Source of the DNA: Solirubrobacteraceae bacterium
GTDB lineage: Bacteria; Actinomycetota; Thermoleophilia; Solirubrobacterales; Solirubrobacteraceae
Assembly: GCA_031177685.1 (NCBI GenBank)
Contig: JAPSGI010000013.1
Span: 1 to 64,000, forward strand
DNA: 64,000 nt
Direction of reading: 5' to 3'
Position numbers and translations under genes: made by a program. Positions 57,120 to 64,000 of the stretch are shown here, piece after piece. Position 1 is the stretch's first letter; each line of letters begins with the position of its first letter. The notes below the pieces were generated by a model that was not told where the DNA came from, did not search any database, and saw only the letters and a program-made list of their open reading frames with translations.

Positions 57120-59345
57120 ATGGCGACCCAGGCACGCGACATCTCCACGACCGGCCACCGCGCCCGGCTGCTGGCCGGCGTCCCGGTCGCCGAGCGGCGG
57201 CTCCGGCTCGCGGGCATCGACACGCCCGTCCTGGAGGGCGGCGACGGTTCGCCGGTCGTGCTGCTCCACGGCCCCGGCGGCAACGGCGCCCACTGGGTCC
57301 GGACGCTCCCGAACCTCGTGACGACGCACCGGCCCATCGCTCCCGACCTGCCCGGCCAGGGCGAGTCGCAGCTGGACGGCGTCGCGCTCGACGCCGAAAC
57401 CGTGCTGACCTGGCTCGACGAGCTGATCGCGGCGACCTGCGAGACGCCGCCCACGGTGGTGGGCTACGGGCTGGGCGGCGCGATCGCCGCCCGCTTCGCC
57501 GCCGCGCACCCGGACCGGCTCGGCCGGCTGGTGCTGGTCGACACCCTGGGCCTCGTGCCCCTCGAGCCGGCACCGGACTTCGGCGCCGCGCTGCACGGCT
57601 TCCTGGAGCAACCGAACGCCGACACCCACGAGCGGCTGTGGCGCCACTGCGCGCGCGACCTGGACGGGCTGCGCGCGCGGATGGGCGAGCGCTGGGACGC
57701 CTTCGAGTCCTACAACCTCGACCGCGCCCGGACGCCGGCCGTCGCCGAGGCGCTGGGCGCGCTGATGGCGCAGTTCGGCGGCCCGTCGATCCCCAGGGAG
57801 GAGCTGGCGCGGATCTCGGTCCCCACGAGCCTGATCTGGGGGCGCCACGACCTGGCCACGCGCCTGGAGGTCGCCGAGAGCGCGAGCGCGCGCTACGACT
57901 GGCCGCTGCACGTCGTCGAGGACTGCGCGGACGACCCGCCCGTCGAGCAGCCCGAGGCGTTCCTGCGCGCCCTGCGCGCCGAGCTCGAGCTGCGCCCGGC
58001 GGTGACCGGCTCCGTGCTCGTCCCCGGCGCGGCCGGCTTCGGCGAGGCCACGCGCCTGTGGAACGGGATGATCGAAAAGCGCCCGGCGCTGGTCGTCCAG
58101 CCGGCCGGGACCGAGGACGTGGTGCGCGCCCTGCGCTTCGCCCGCGCCAGCGGGATCGCGCTTTCGGTCCGCGGCGGCGGGCACAACATCGCCGGAACCG
58201 CGCTCGTCGATGGCGGGCTGACGCTCGACATGTCGCGGCTGCGCCGGGTCGCCGTCGATCCGAAGGCACGGACCGCGACCGTGCAGCCCGGCTGCCTGCT
58301 GCAGGACGTCGACCGCGCCACCCAGGCCCACGGCCTCGCCACCCCGCTGGGGTTCGTCTCCGACGTGGGTGTCGCCGGCCTCACGCTCGGCGGCGGCCTC
58401 GGCTACCTCACTCGCCGCTTCGGCTGGACGGTGGACAACCTGCTGGAAGTCGAGATCGTCACCGCCGACGGGCGCGTGCGCCGCGCCGCGCCCGACGAGC
58501 ACCCGGACCTGTTCTGGGCGGTACGGGGCGCCGGCGCCAACCTGGGCGTGGTCACCCGCTTCACCTTCCGCCTGCACGAGGTCGGCCCGACCGTCCACGG
58601 CGGCCTGATCGCCTGGCCGTTCGAGCGCGCCGGCGAGATCCTGCGCGCCTACCGCGACCTGACCGAGAGCGCGCCGCGCGAGCTGAGCGTCTGGCTCGTC
58701 CTCATGCACGCTCCGCCCGCGCCGTTCGTGCCGCCGGACTGGCACGGGCGCCGGGTCTGCGCCATGTCCGTCTGCTACAGCGGAGACGTCGCGCGCGCCG
58801 GGGAGGTCCTGCGGCCGGTCCGGACGCTCGGCGAGCCGGTGTTCGACCTCCTGCGCGACCAGCCCTACGTCGAGCTGCAATCCCACCTGGACGGCACCGA
58901 ACCCAAGGGCGACCATTACTACTGGAAGACCGAGTTCGTCGAGCGGCTCGACGACGGTCTGCTGGACGCCGCGCGCGAGCTGGCGGCGGACTGCCCGATT
59001 CCGCATGGTGACATCGGCTTCCTGCACCTGGGCGGGGCGCTCAACGAGCGCCCGGGCGAGGACGGGGCGGTGGGCAACCGCGACGCGCGCTACGCCGTTG
59101 GCGTCAAGGGCGCGTGGCTGCCCGAGGACCCGCGCGGGGAGACGTTCGTGCACTGGGTGCGCACCCGCGGGGAGCGCATCCGGCGCTTCTCGACCGGCGG
59201 CAACTACATCAACTTCCAGACCGCCGACGAGGGGGACGAGCGCATCCGCGCCACCTACGGTGCCAACTTCGACCGCCTGCGCGCGGTCAAGGCGAAGTAC
59301 GACCCCGACAACGTGTTCGCCTCCAACCGCAACGTGGCCATGTAG
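57120..59345 (+). CDS. Fusion: inactive alpha/beta-hydrolase + BBE-type FAD oxidoreductase
   Basis: A 741-aa two-domain protein. Residues ~35-285 have an alpha/beta-hydrolase fold (VVLLHGPGGNGAHW, IAPDLPGQGES). The nucleophile elbow reads G-Y-Gly117-L-G where Ser is expected, and the His position reads Asp271 (CADDPPVEQP, normally CGHDPP), so the triad is lost. Residues ~300-741 form a PCMH/BBE flavoprotein: FAD-binding RGGGH(355)NIAG, GVAGLTLGGGLGYLTRRFG (no second cysteinyl-FAD Cys), and the BBE end AKYDPDNVFASNRNV. It probably oxidises an alcohol, sugar or phenolic substrate with O2. GAGGAGG lies 5 nt upstream of the ATG. Confidence 0.9.
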   Translation: MATQARDISTTGHRARLLAGVPVAERRLRLAGIDTPVLEGGDGSPVVLLHGPGGNGAHWVRTLPNLVTTHRPIAPDLPGQGESQLDGVALDAETVLTWLDELIAATCETPPTVVGYGLGGAIAARFAAAHPDRLGRLVLVDTLGLVPLEPAPDFGAALHGFLEQPNADTHERLWRHCARDLDGLRARMGERWDAFESYNLDRARTPAVAEALGALMAQFGGPSIPREELARISVPTSLIWGRHDLATRLEVAESASARYDWPLHVVEDCADDPPVEQPEAFLRALRAELELRPAVTGSVLVPGAAGFGEATRLWNGMIEKRPALVVQPAGTEDVVRALRFARASGIALSVRGGGHNIAGTALVDGGLTLDMSRLRRVAVDPKARTATVQPGCLLQDVDRATQAHGLATPLGFVSDVGVAGLTLGGGLGYLTRRFGWTVDNLLEVEIVTADGRVRRAAPDEHPDLFWAVRGAGANLGVVTRFTFRLHEVGPTVHGGLIAWPFERAGEILRAYRDLTESAPRELSVWLVLMHAPPAPFVPPDWHGRRVCAMSVCYSGDVARAGEVLRPVRTLGEPVFDLLRDQPYVELQSHLDGTEPKGDHYYWKTEFVERLDDGLLDAARELAADCPIPHGDIGFLHLGGALNERPGEDGAVGNRDARYAVGVKGAWLPEDPRGETFVHWVRTRGERIRRFSTGGNYINFQTADEGDERIRATYGANFDRLRAVKAKYDPDNVFASNRNVAM

Positions 59346-59364
59346 GGCATGGCGAGGCCCCGAC

Positions 59365-59370
59365 TACCAT
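59365..59370 (+). promoter_or_regulatory. -10 element TACCAT (leaderless LLM-SCP2 gene)
   Basis: TACCAT ends 6 nt before the GTG at 59377. Confidence 0.55.
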
Positions 59371-59376
59371 GGCGCG

Positions 59377-61104
59377 GTGCGCTTCGGGGTCTTCTACGAG
59401 CACCAGCTCCCGCGCCCCTGGGACGACGGCGCCGAGCAGCGACTGATCGCTGACGCGCTGGACCAGGTCGAGCTGGCCGACCGGCTGGGGTTCGACTACG
59501 TGTGGGAGGTCGAGCACCACTTCCTCGAGGAGTACTCGCACTCCTCGGCCTCCGAGGTGTTCCTGGGCGCCGCCTCGCAGCGCACCCAGCGCATCCGGCT
59601 GGGCTTCGGGATCGTGGCGATGCCGCCGGGCTACCAGCATCCCGCGCGCGTGGCGGAGAAGGTGGCGATGCTCGACCTCGTTTCGGGCGGGCGCTGCGAC
59701 TTCGGGTCCGGCGAGACGTCGTCCGGCGCCGAGCTGGCCGGCTTCGGCGTGGAGCGCGACTCCAAGCGCGCGCAGTGGGAGGAGGCGCTCGACGTCACCA
59801 CGCGGATGTTCGTGGAGGAGCCGTTCGCCGGCTGGGACGGGCGCTTCGTGCGGATGCCGCCGCGCAACGTCGTCCCCAAGCCGGTCCAGAAGCCGCACCC
59901 GCCGCTGTGGGTGGCCTGCTCGCGGCGCGACACGATCAAGCTGGCCGCCGAGCGGGGCCTGGGCGCGCTGTCGTTCTCCTTCGTGGAGCCCGAGGCCGCG
60001 AAGGAGTGGGTGGACGAGTACTACGGGATCCTCGCGTCGTCGCGCTGCGTCCCGGCGGGGTTCGCCGTCAACCCGAACTTCGCCGTGGTGCTGCCGATGA
60101 TGTGCCATCCCGACGAGGCGACGGCGATCGAGCGAGGGATCGACGGCGCCCACTTCTTCGGATATTCGCTGGCGCACTACTACGTGTTCGGCGACCACCA
60201 CCCGGGGCGCACCAGCATCTGGGAGGAGTTTCAGCGCAACCGCGGCGAACGGGGGTTCGCGCGGGAGATCGTCACGCCCGCGCAGGCCCCGCTGGGCGTG
60301 AAGATCATGCAGGAGGGGATGGGCTCGCTGCGCGGCGCGATAGGCACGCCCGAGCAGGTCCGCGACCTGTGCCGGCGCTACGAGGCGGCCGGCGTCGACC
60401 AGGTCATATTCGTCTCGCAGGCGGGAAACAATCGTCATGACCACATCTGCGAGTCCCTGGAGGTGTTCGCACAGGAAGTGATGCCGGAATTCGCCACGCA
60501 CGCCGAGGAGCGCGACGCCGACAAGCTGGCGCGGCTCGCCCCCGCGATGGAGGCCGCGCTGGCCCGGCGCCCGCCCGCGCGCCAGGCGGCCCCGGACTAC
60601 ACGATCGAGCCGCTGGACTCCGGCCCGCCCGCCGCGCCGTCCGGGGCCGGCGCCGACGGCAACGGCGGGCCCGGCCTCGCGGCGCGGCTGGCCGCGCACG
60701 GCGAGGCCGCGCTGGGCGCCTTCGTGCGGCGCGCCGACGACCGCCAGCTGGAGCGCACGCTGGGCTCCGAGCCCGGTCTGCGGCTGATCTTCGCGGGCAT
60801 GACCCGGCGGTTCCGGCCCGACCGCGCCGGCGACTTCGAGGGCGACGTCCAGTACGAGCTGACCCCGACGTCCGGCGCGCCGCGCAGCTGGGTGGTCTCG
60901 ATCGGCCACGGCCGCGCCTCGGCGCGGCCCGGTCGCGCCGCGGCGCCGCGGGTGACGATCGGGATGGACATGGCCGACTTCGCGCGGCTAGTCGCCCGCG
61001 AGCTCGATCCCGGGCGGGCCCTGCTGGAGGGCCGTCTCCGCCTGCAGGGCGACGTCATGGCCGCGTCGCGCCTGGGCGAGATGTTCGGAGAGCCCGGGTA
61101 CTGA
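59377..61104 (+). CDS. Luciferase-like monooxygenase fused to an SCP2 domain
   Basis: A 575-aa fusion. Residues 1-~385 are a luciferase-like (LLM) TIM barrel: VRFGVFYEHQLPRPWDDGAE, ELADRLGFDYVWEVEHHFLE, LGFGIVAMPPGYQHPARVAE, GRCDFGSGETSSGAEL and EAAGVDQVIFVSQAGNNRHD. A Pro/Ala/Gly linker (~395-435) leads to an SCP2 sterol-carrier domain (~440-575, LEGRLRLQGDVMAASRLGEM). It may bring a lipid-like substrate to an FMNH2- or F420-dependent oxidation. The GTG is fixed by TACCAT 6 nt upstream. Its stop overlaps the next ATG (TGATG). Confidence 0.88.
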   Translation: MRFGVFYEHQLPRPWDDGAEQRLIADALDQVELADRLGFDYVWEVEHHFLEEYSHSSASEVFLGAASQRTQRIRLGFGIVAMPPGYQHPARVAEKVAMLDLVSGGRCDFGSGETSSGAELAGFGVERDSKRAQWEEALDVTTRMFVEEPFAGWDGRFVRMPPRNVVPKPVQKPHPPLWVACSRRDTIKLAAERGLGALSFSFVEPEAAKEWVDEYYGILASSRCVPAGFAVNPNFAVVLPMMCHPDEATAIERGIDGAHFFGYSLAHYYVFGDHHPGRTSIWEEFQRNRGERGFAREIVTPAQAPLGVKIMQEGMGSLRGAIGTPEQVRDLCRRYEAAGVDQVIFVSQAGNNRHDHICESLEVFAQEVMPEFATHAEERDADKLARLAPAMEAALARRPPARQAAPDYTIEPLDSGPPAAPSGAGADGNGGPGLAARLAAHGEAALGAFVRRADDRQLERTLGSEPGLRLIFAGMTRRFRPDRAGDFEGDVQYELTPTSGAPRSWVVSIGHGRASARPGRAAAPRVTIGMDMADFARLVARELDPGRALLEGRLRLQGDVMAASRLGEMFGEPGY

Positions 61105-62162
61105 TGCGCGCGCGGATCGCCCGCCGCACGGCCGCCGTCCTGGCGGGCTCGCTCGCCGTCTTCGGGACGGCCCCCGCCGCCGCGCCCGGCGCGGCAGAAC
61201 CGCAGTTCCGCGACCGCGTGTTCAAGGGACCGATCGCCCGCACGTCCCAGCTGCGCTCGGGTCCGGAGACCGGCTACCGCGCGCAGGACGGGCAGGTCGT
61301 GCTCGTCCGCGTGTCGGGCTCCGTGCCCAACGGGCCCGCGGTCGCGCAGCAGCTCGTCGACTTCCTCGGAACGCGCCTGCACGGCCTCGAGCTGGGGCGC
61401 CTGCGCATGTTCGTCGGCACGCCGAACGAGATCCAGAGCGCGTGCGGCGGCGACATGCGCGTGCTCGCGTGCTACGCCGCGGGGGAGCGGCGGATGTACG
61501 TCCCCGACCGCGATCCCCAGGCGGGCAACCGCGCGGGCTTCACCCGCGACTACGCAATCACGCACGAGTACGGCCATCACATCGCCGGGTACCGCTCCAA
61601 CTCGCCGTGGCCCGCGCTGGACTGGGGCCCGAAGTACTGGTCCTCCTACGAGCACGTGTGCGCGGGCGTCGAGGATCGCAAGCTCTTCCCCGGCAATCAG
61701 GGCGAGCACTACCTCGACGATCCGGGCGAGGGCTTCGCCGACGCCTACGCGCACTTCCACTACCCGGAGGTCCCGTGGCAGTACAACGACGCGCTGCGCC
61801 CGGACGCGGGCGCCTTCGCGGCGCTGCGCCGCGACGTGCTGGACCCGTGGCGGGGCTCGCGGCGCAAGCTGCTGTCGGGCAGCCTGCGCGCCGGGCGCAC
61901 CGCGCGCGCGACCACGTTCCGGGCCACGCTGGACGGCCGGGTCGACCTGCGCCTGTCCGGGCCGCGCGACGCGAACTACGACATCGCCGTCTACGACGGG
62001 CGCCGGCGGCTGGTCGACCGCACCCGCGCGCGGGGGAGCCGCGACCGTTTGCGCACGACGGTCTGCCGCGACCCGGACAGCCCGTCGATCCGCGTGCTGA
62101 TCCGCGTCATCCGGCGCAGTGGCGCCGGCCCCTTCACGCTCCGCGCGCTCTATCCCGGCTGA
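61104..62162 (+). CDS. Secreted HExxH metalloprotease-like protein
   Basis: A 352-aa exported protein. A signal peptide (RTAAVLAGSLAVFGTAPAAA) precedes a zincin-like core with His154-Glu155-x2-His158 (ITHEYGHHIAGYRS) and a downstream Glu in LDDPGEGFADAYAHFHYPEV, the gluzincin arrangement. The C-terminal ~90 residues (SLRAGRTARATTFRATLDGR, LRLSGPRDANYDIAVYDGRR) form a PPC-like beta domain often attached to secreted peptidases. No close family can be named. The ATG shares a base with the stop of the LLM-SCP2 gene, so a cytoplasmic enzyme and an exported protein are translated from one message. Confidence 0.82.
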   Translation: MRARIARRTAAVLAGSLAVFGTAPAAAPGAAEPQFRDRVFKGPIARTSQLRSGPETGYRAQDGQVVLVRVSGSVPNGPAVAQQLVDFLGTRLHGLELGRLRMFVGTPNEIQSACGGDMRVLACYAAGERRMYVPDRDPQAGNRAGFTRDYAITHEYGHHIAGYRSNSPWPALDWGPKYWSSYEHVCAGVEDRKLFPGNQGEHYLDDPGEGFADAYAHFHYPEVPWQYNDALRPDAGAFAALRRDVLDPWRGSRRKLLSGSLRAGRTARATTFRATLDGRVDLRLSGPRDANYDIAVYDGRRRLVDRTRARGSRDRLRTTVCRDPDSPSIRVLIRVIRRSGAGPFTLRALYPG

Positions 62163-62219
62163 GCTTTGGTGACTTAGCCGCGCATAGCGCGGTCAACTCC
62201 ACACTGCTTGGCACGTATG

Positions 62220-62233
62220 CGAACATGTGTTCG
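62220..62233 (+). promoter_or_regulatory. SOS (LexA) box across the imuB start
   Basis: CGAACATGTGTTCG fits CGAACRNRYGTTYG and is the exact reverse complement of the lexA box at 48259. It contains the GTG start codon at 62227-62229, so it lies at the 5' end of a leaderless message. Confidence 0.9.
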
Positions 62234-63444
62234 TGTCCGTCGTCGCTGCCCTGCTGCCCCGCTTCGAGCTCTCGGTAGCCGCCGGGGGCGGGGCGGCGCT
62301 GCTGCGGGGGCCGTCGGCGCTGGCGCCCATGCCGGGGACCACGCAGGGGATCGGCGAGGTCTCCGCGGCGGCGGAGGCCTTCGGCGTGCGGCCCGGGATG
62401 CCGATGGGAGAGGCGCTGGCGCGCTGCCCGCGCCTGGCGCTGGTCCCGCCCGACCCGGCTGGCGTGGCGGAGGCGTGGGAGGAGGCGCTGGCGCGGCTGG
62501 AGGGCATCGGGGCCGCGGTGGCGCCGGGGCGCCCGGGACAGGTCTGCTTCGACGCGGGCGAGCTGCGCGCGCTGCATGGGGGCGGGGTGCGGGGGGCGAT
62601 CGCGGCGGCGGCGCGAGCGCTGCGGCGGCCGGCCCGCTTCGGGGCCGCCCCCGGCGCGTTCTGCGCGCTGGCGGCGGCCAGCCGGGCGCGCGTCGTGCGG
62701 CCGGTCGTGGTGGAGGGCGGTCCGGCGCAGGCGCGGGCCTGGCTGGCCCCGCGCGAAATCGGGCTGCTCGCGCTGCGCGAGGAGGTCGCGGGGCTGGTGG
62801 AGCCGCTGGAGCGGCTGGGGCTCTCCACGCTGGGCGCCCTGGCCGCGCTGCCGCGCGACGCGGTGACCGACCGCTTCGGGCGTCCGGGCCTGCGCGCGCA
62901 CGACCTGGCGCGCGGCGACGACGCGCCACTGCGCCCGCGCCGGCCCTTCGAGGTCCTGCGCGAGTCGCTGGAGCTGCCCGAGGCGGCGTCGGGACCGCAG
63001 CTCGAACACGCGCTCGGCCTGCTGGTGGACCGGCTGCTGGCGCGGCGCGAGCGGCGGGGGCGGACGCTGCGCACGGTCGTCCTGGCCGCGGTGCTGGTGG
63101 AGGGCGGGACGTGGCGCGAGCGCGTGACGTTCCGCGAGGCGCTGGCCGATCCCCAGCGCATGCGCCTGGCGCTGGCGCCGCGGCTGGCCCTGCTGCCCGC
63201 GCCGGCGGACGCGCTGCGCGTGGCGGTGGAGAGCTTCGGGCCGCCGGTGACCGACCAGCGCGCGCTGCTCGACGAGGCCGCGGAGATGCGCGACGCTCGC
63301 CTGCGCGACGCGGTGCGCCAGACGCGCGCGCTGGCCGGGACCGACGCGGCACTGCGCGTGGTGGACGTCGACCCGCGGTCGCGCGTCCCCGAGCGCCGCT
63401 CGATCCTGGCCCCGTTCGAGGGGGAGGAGGGGCGCGGGCGGTGA
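62227..63444 (+). CDS. imuB: ImuB-like Y-family polymerase homologue (catalytically degenerate)
   Basis: A 405-aa protein of the ImuB branch of the Y-family, the adaptor of SOS mutagenesis with ImuA' and DnaE2. It follows the family layout: VSAAAEAFGVRPGMPMGEAL (motif II region), then RCPRLALVPPD, LEGIGAAVAPGRPGQVCFDA and helix-hairpin-helix GLSTLGALAALPRDAVTDRF, then a little-finger region. The DxD of motif I and the SxDE of motif III are absent (PRFELSV; CFDAGEL), as in true ImuB. The SOS box over the start gives LexA control. imuA' and dnaE2 are not beside it. The next gene overlaps by GTGA. Confidence 0.88.
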   Translation: MFVSVVAALLPRFELSVAAGGGAALLRGPSALAPMPGTTQGIGEVSAAAEAFGVRPGMPMGEALARCPRLALVPPDPAGVAEAWEEALARLEGIGAAVAPGRPGQVCFDAGELRALHGGGVRGAIAAAARALRRPARFGAAPGAFCALAAASRARVVRPVVVEGGPAQARAWLAPREIGLLALREEVAGLVEPLERLGLSTLGALAALPRDAVTDRFGRPGLRAHDLARGDDAPLRPRRPFEVLRESLELPEAASGPQLEHALGLLVDRLLARRERRGRTLRTVVLAAVLVEGGTWRERVTFREALADPQRMRLALAPRLALLPAPADALRVAVESFGPPVTDQRALLDEAAEMRDARLRDAVRQTRALAGTDAALRVVDVDPRSRVPERRSILAPFEGEEGRGR

Positions 63445-63683
63445 CGGGCCCGCGGCGGCTGGGAGTGCCGCGCGCGGCCGCGGTCCGCGTGGCGCCGGAC
63501 GGGCGCCCGCTCGTCGTGGACCGCCGCTACGTCGACGCCGTCCGCGAGTCCTGGCTGGTCGAGGACCGCTGGTGGACCGAGCAGCCGGTGCGCCGGCGCT
63601 ACTGGGAGGTCGTCACGACCTGCGGCCGCGACGTCGTCGTCTTCCACGACCTCGTCGGCGGGCGCTGGTTCCTCCAGCGCTAG
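63441..63683 (+). CDS. DUF6504 family protein
   Basis: An 80-aa basic, Trp/Tyr-rich protein: RRYVDAVRESWLVEDRWWTE, RRRYWEVVTTCGRDVVVFHD, VGGRWFLQR. This is the DUF6504 pattern (…V..VLD.W.ED.WW…RYY.V…G….YRD…GRW.L.R) typically found with imuB/dnaE2 genes in actinobacteria. The GTG overlaps the imuB stop (63441-63444), so it belongs to the SOS unit. Role unknown, possibly an accessory of the mutasome. Its stop overlaps the convergent gene by 4 bp. Confidence 0.85.
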   Translation: MTGPRRLGVPRAAAVRVAPDGRPLVVDRRYVDAVRESWLVEDRWWTEQPVRRRYWEVVTTCGRDVVVFHDLVGGRWFLQR

Positions 63684-64000
63684 GACTGCGAGGCGCCGGG
63701 CTGCCAGAGCGGCTCCTCGCCGCCGGCGTTTGCGCCGCGGGCGAGGATGAACAGCAGGTCGGAGAGACGGTTGAGGTAGCGGATCACCTCGGGGTTGGCG
63801 CCCTCGACCTCCAGTGCGCGCCGCTCGGCGCGGCGGGCCACCGTCCGGCAGACGTGCAGGTGCGCGGCGGCCGGTGTCCCGCCGGGGAGCAGGAAGGAGC
63901 GCAGCGGCTCCAGCGTCTCGTTGACCTCGTCGCAGGCCTTCTCCAGCCATCCCGTCTGCTCGGGCGTGACGCGCAGGCGCTCGCGCTCGCCGCCCTCGGG
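63680..64000 (-). CDS. PduO-type cob(I)alamin adenosyltransferase (partial, 3' end)
   Basis: The last 106 residues are visible; the start lies beyond the window. The sequence has the ATR fold's helices: EQTGWLEKACDEVNETLEPL, RSFLLPGGTPAAAHLHVCRT, VARRAERRALEV and VIRYLNRLSDLLFILAR, with the conserved R-T-V-A-R-R-A-E-R and YLNRLSD motifs binding ATP and cobalamin. It makes adenosylcobalamin from cob(I)alamin and ATP. A Cys in HVCRT replaces the usual Ala/Val. It is convergent to the imuB operon. Confidence 0.93.
   Translation of the reverse strand, partial: PEGGERERLRVTPEQTGWLEKACDEVNETLEPLRSFLLPGGTPAAAHLHVCRTVARRAERRALEVEGANPEVIRYLNRLSDLLFILARGANAGGEEPLWQPGASQS

Overview
The window comes from a very GC-rich actinobacterium. 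The gene set points to class Thermoleophilia (Solirubrobacterales/Conexibacter-Patulibacter type): a CcmE/CcmF cytochrome c maturation pair, an actinobacterial-type LexA box, a DUF6504 gene behind an ImuB-like gene, a DUF4333 lipoprotein, an F420-type PPOX protein, and many Sec-exported RTX, FG-GAP and beta-propeller proteins. The lineage is inferred from gene content and style; no 16S or ribosomal protein gene is present. A strong house style is visible. Many genes start 6-7 nt after a TANNNT hexamer with no Shine-Dalgarno, so leaderless transcripts appear to be the rule. The RNase P RNA gene uses the same hexamer-to-5'-end spacing and serves as an internal ruler.

Layout. 1-4900 is the right part of an integrated element: an excisionase-like gene, a tyrosine integrase, a TIGR02391-like gene and a Shedu (DUF4263) anti-phage nuclease. 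It ends at a 43-bp tRNA-Gly(CCC) 3'-half that marks the attachment site. 4968-37875 is chromosomal backbone. In order it holds a TPR-LuxR regulator, a methyltransferase, secreted proteins, a PLD protein, an EamA exporter with a divergent LysR gene, an amidase, an MFS pump and nicotinamidase. Then come an RTX protein, ccmE/ccmF and a CcmI-like gene, secG, tldD/pmbA and a GGDEF/HD-GYP protein. An Fe-ADH-like enzyme, a second EamA, a second LysR, an SDR, a beta-propeller protein, recD2 and another RTX protein complete it.

37891-48154 is a second integrated element of 10.2 kb in tRNA-Leu(GAG), bounded by a perfect 66-bp direct repeat. Both ends carry GTTGTCA arm-type repeats with the same 11-bp pitch. 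It holds a RES-Xre toxin-antitoxin pair, several uncharacterised genes, a tandem 19-bp palindromic operator beside a tiny HTH gene, a hairpin that could be an oriT, and a replication-relaxation protein. A coupling ATPase broken by two frameshifts, an AlpA-like HTH gene, an HNH protein and the integrase follow. It looks like a decayed integrative mobilizable element with defence or stability cargo.

48096-64000 is backbone again: tRNA-Leu, SOS-controlled lexA, a DUF4333 lipoprotein, large inverted repeats, rnpB, SnoaL-like proteins and a PPOX/TetR divergent pair. These are followed by an FG-GAP/RTX protein and a second 549-aa TPR-LuxR regulator. Next come a fusion of a catalytically dead alpha/beta-hydrolase with a BBE-type flavin oxidase, an LLM-monooxygenase/SCP2 fusion and a secreted metalloprotease-like protein. 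SOS-boxed imuB-DUF6504 and the 3' end of a PduO-type cobalamin adenosyltransferase gene close the window.

The less ordinary material is: the two tRNA islands; the tandem operator; the 416-aa protein with a CxxxCCxH site; the 130-bp inverted repeat next to a 15-bp-stem hairpin at 49.5-49.7 kb; the dead-hydrolase/oxidase fusion; and the SOS box lying across the imuB start codon.
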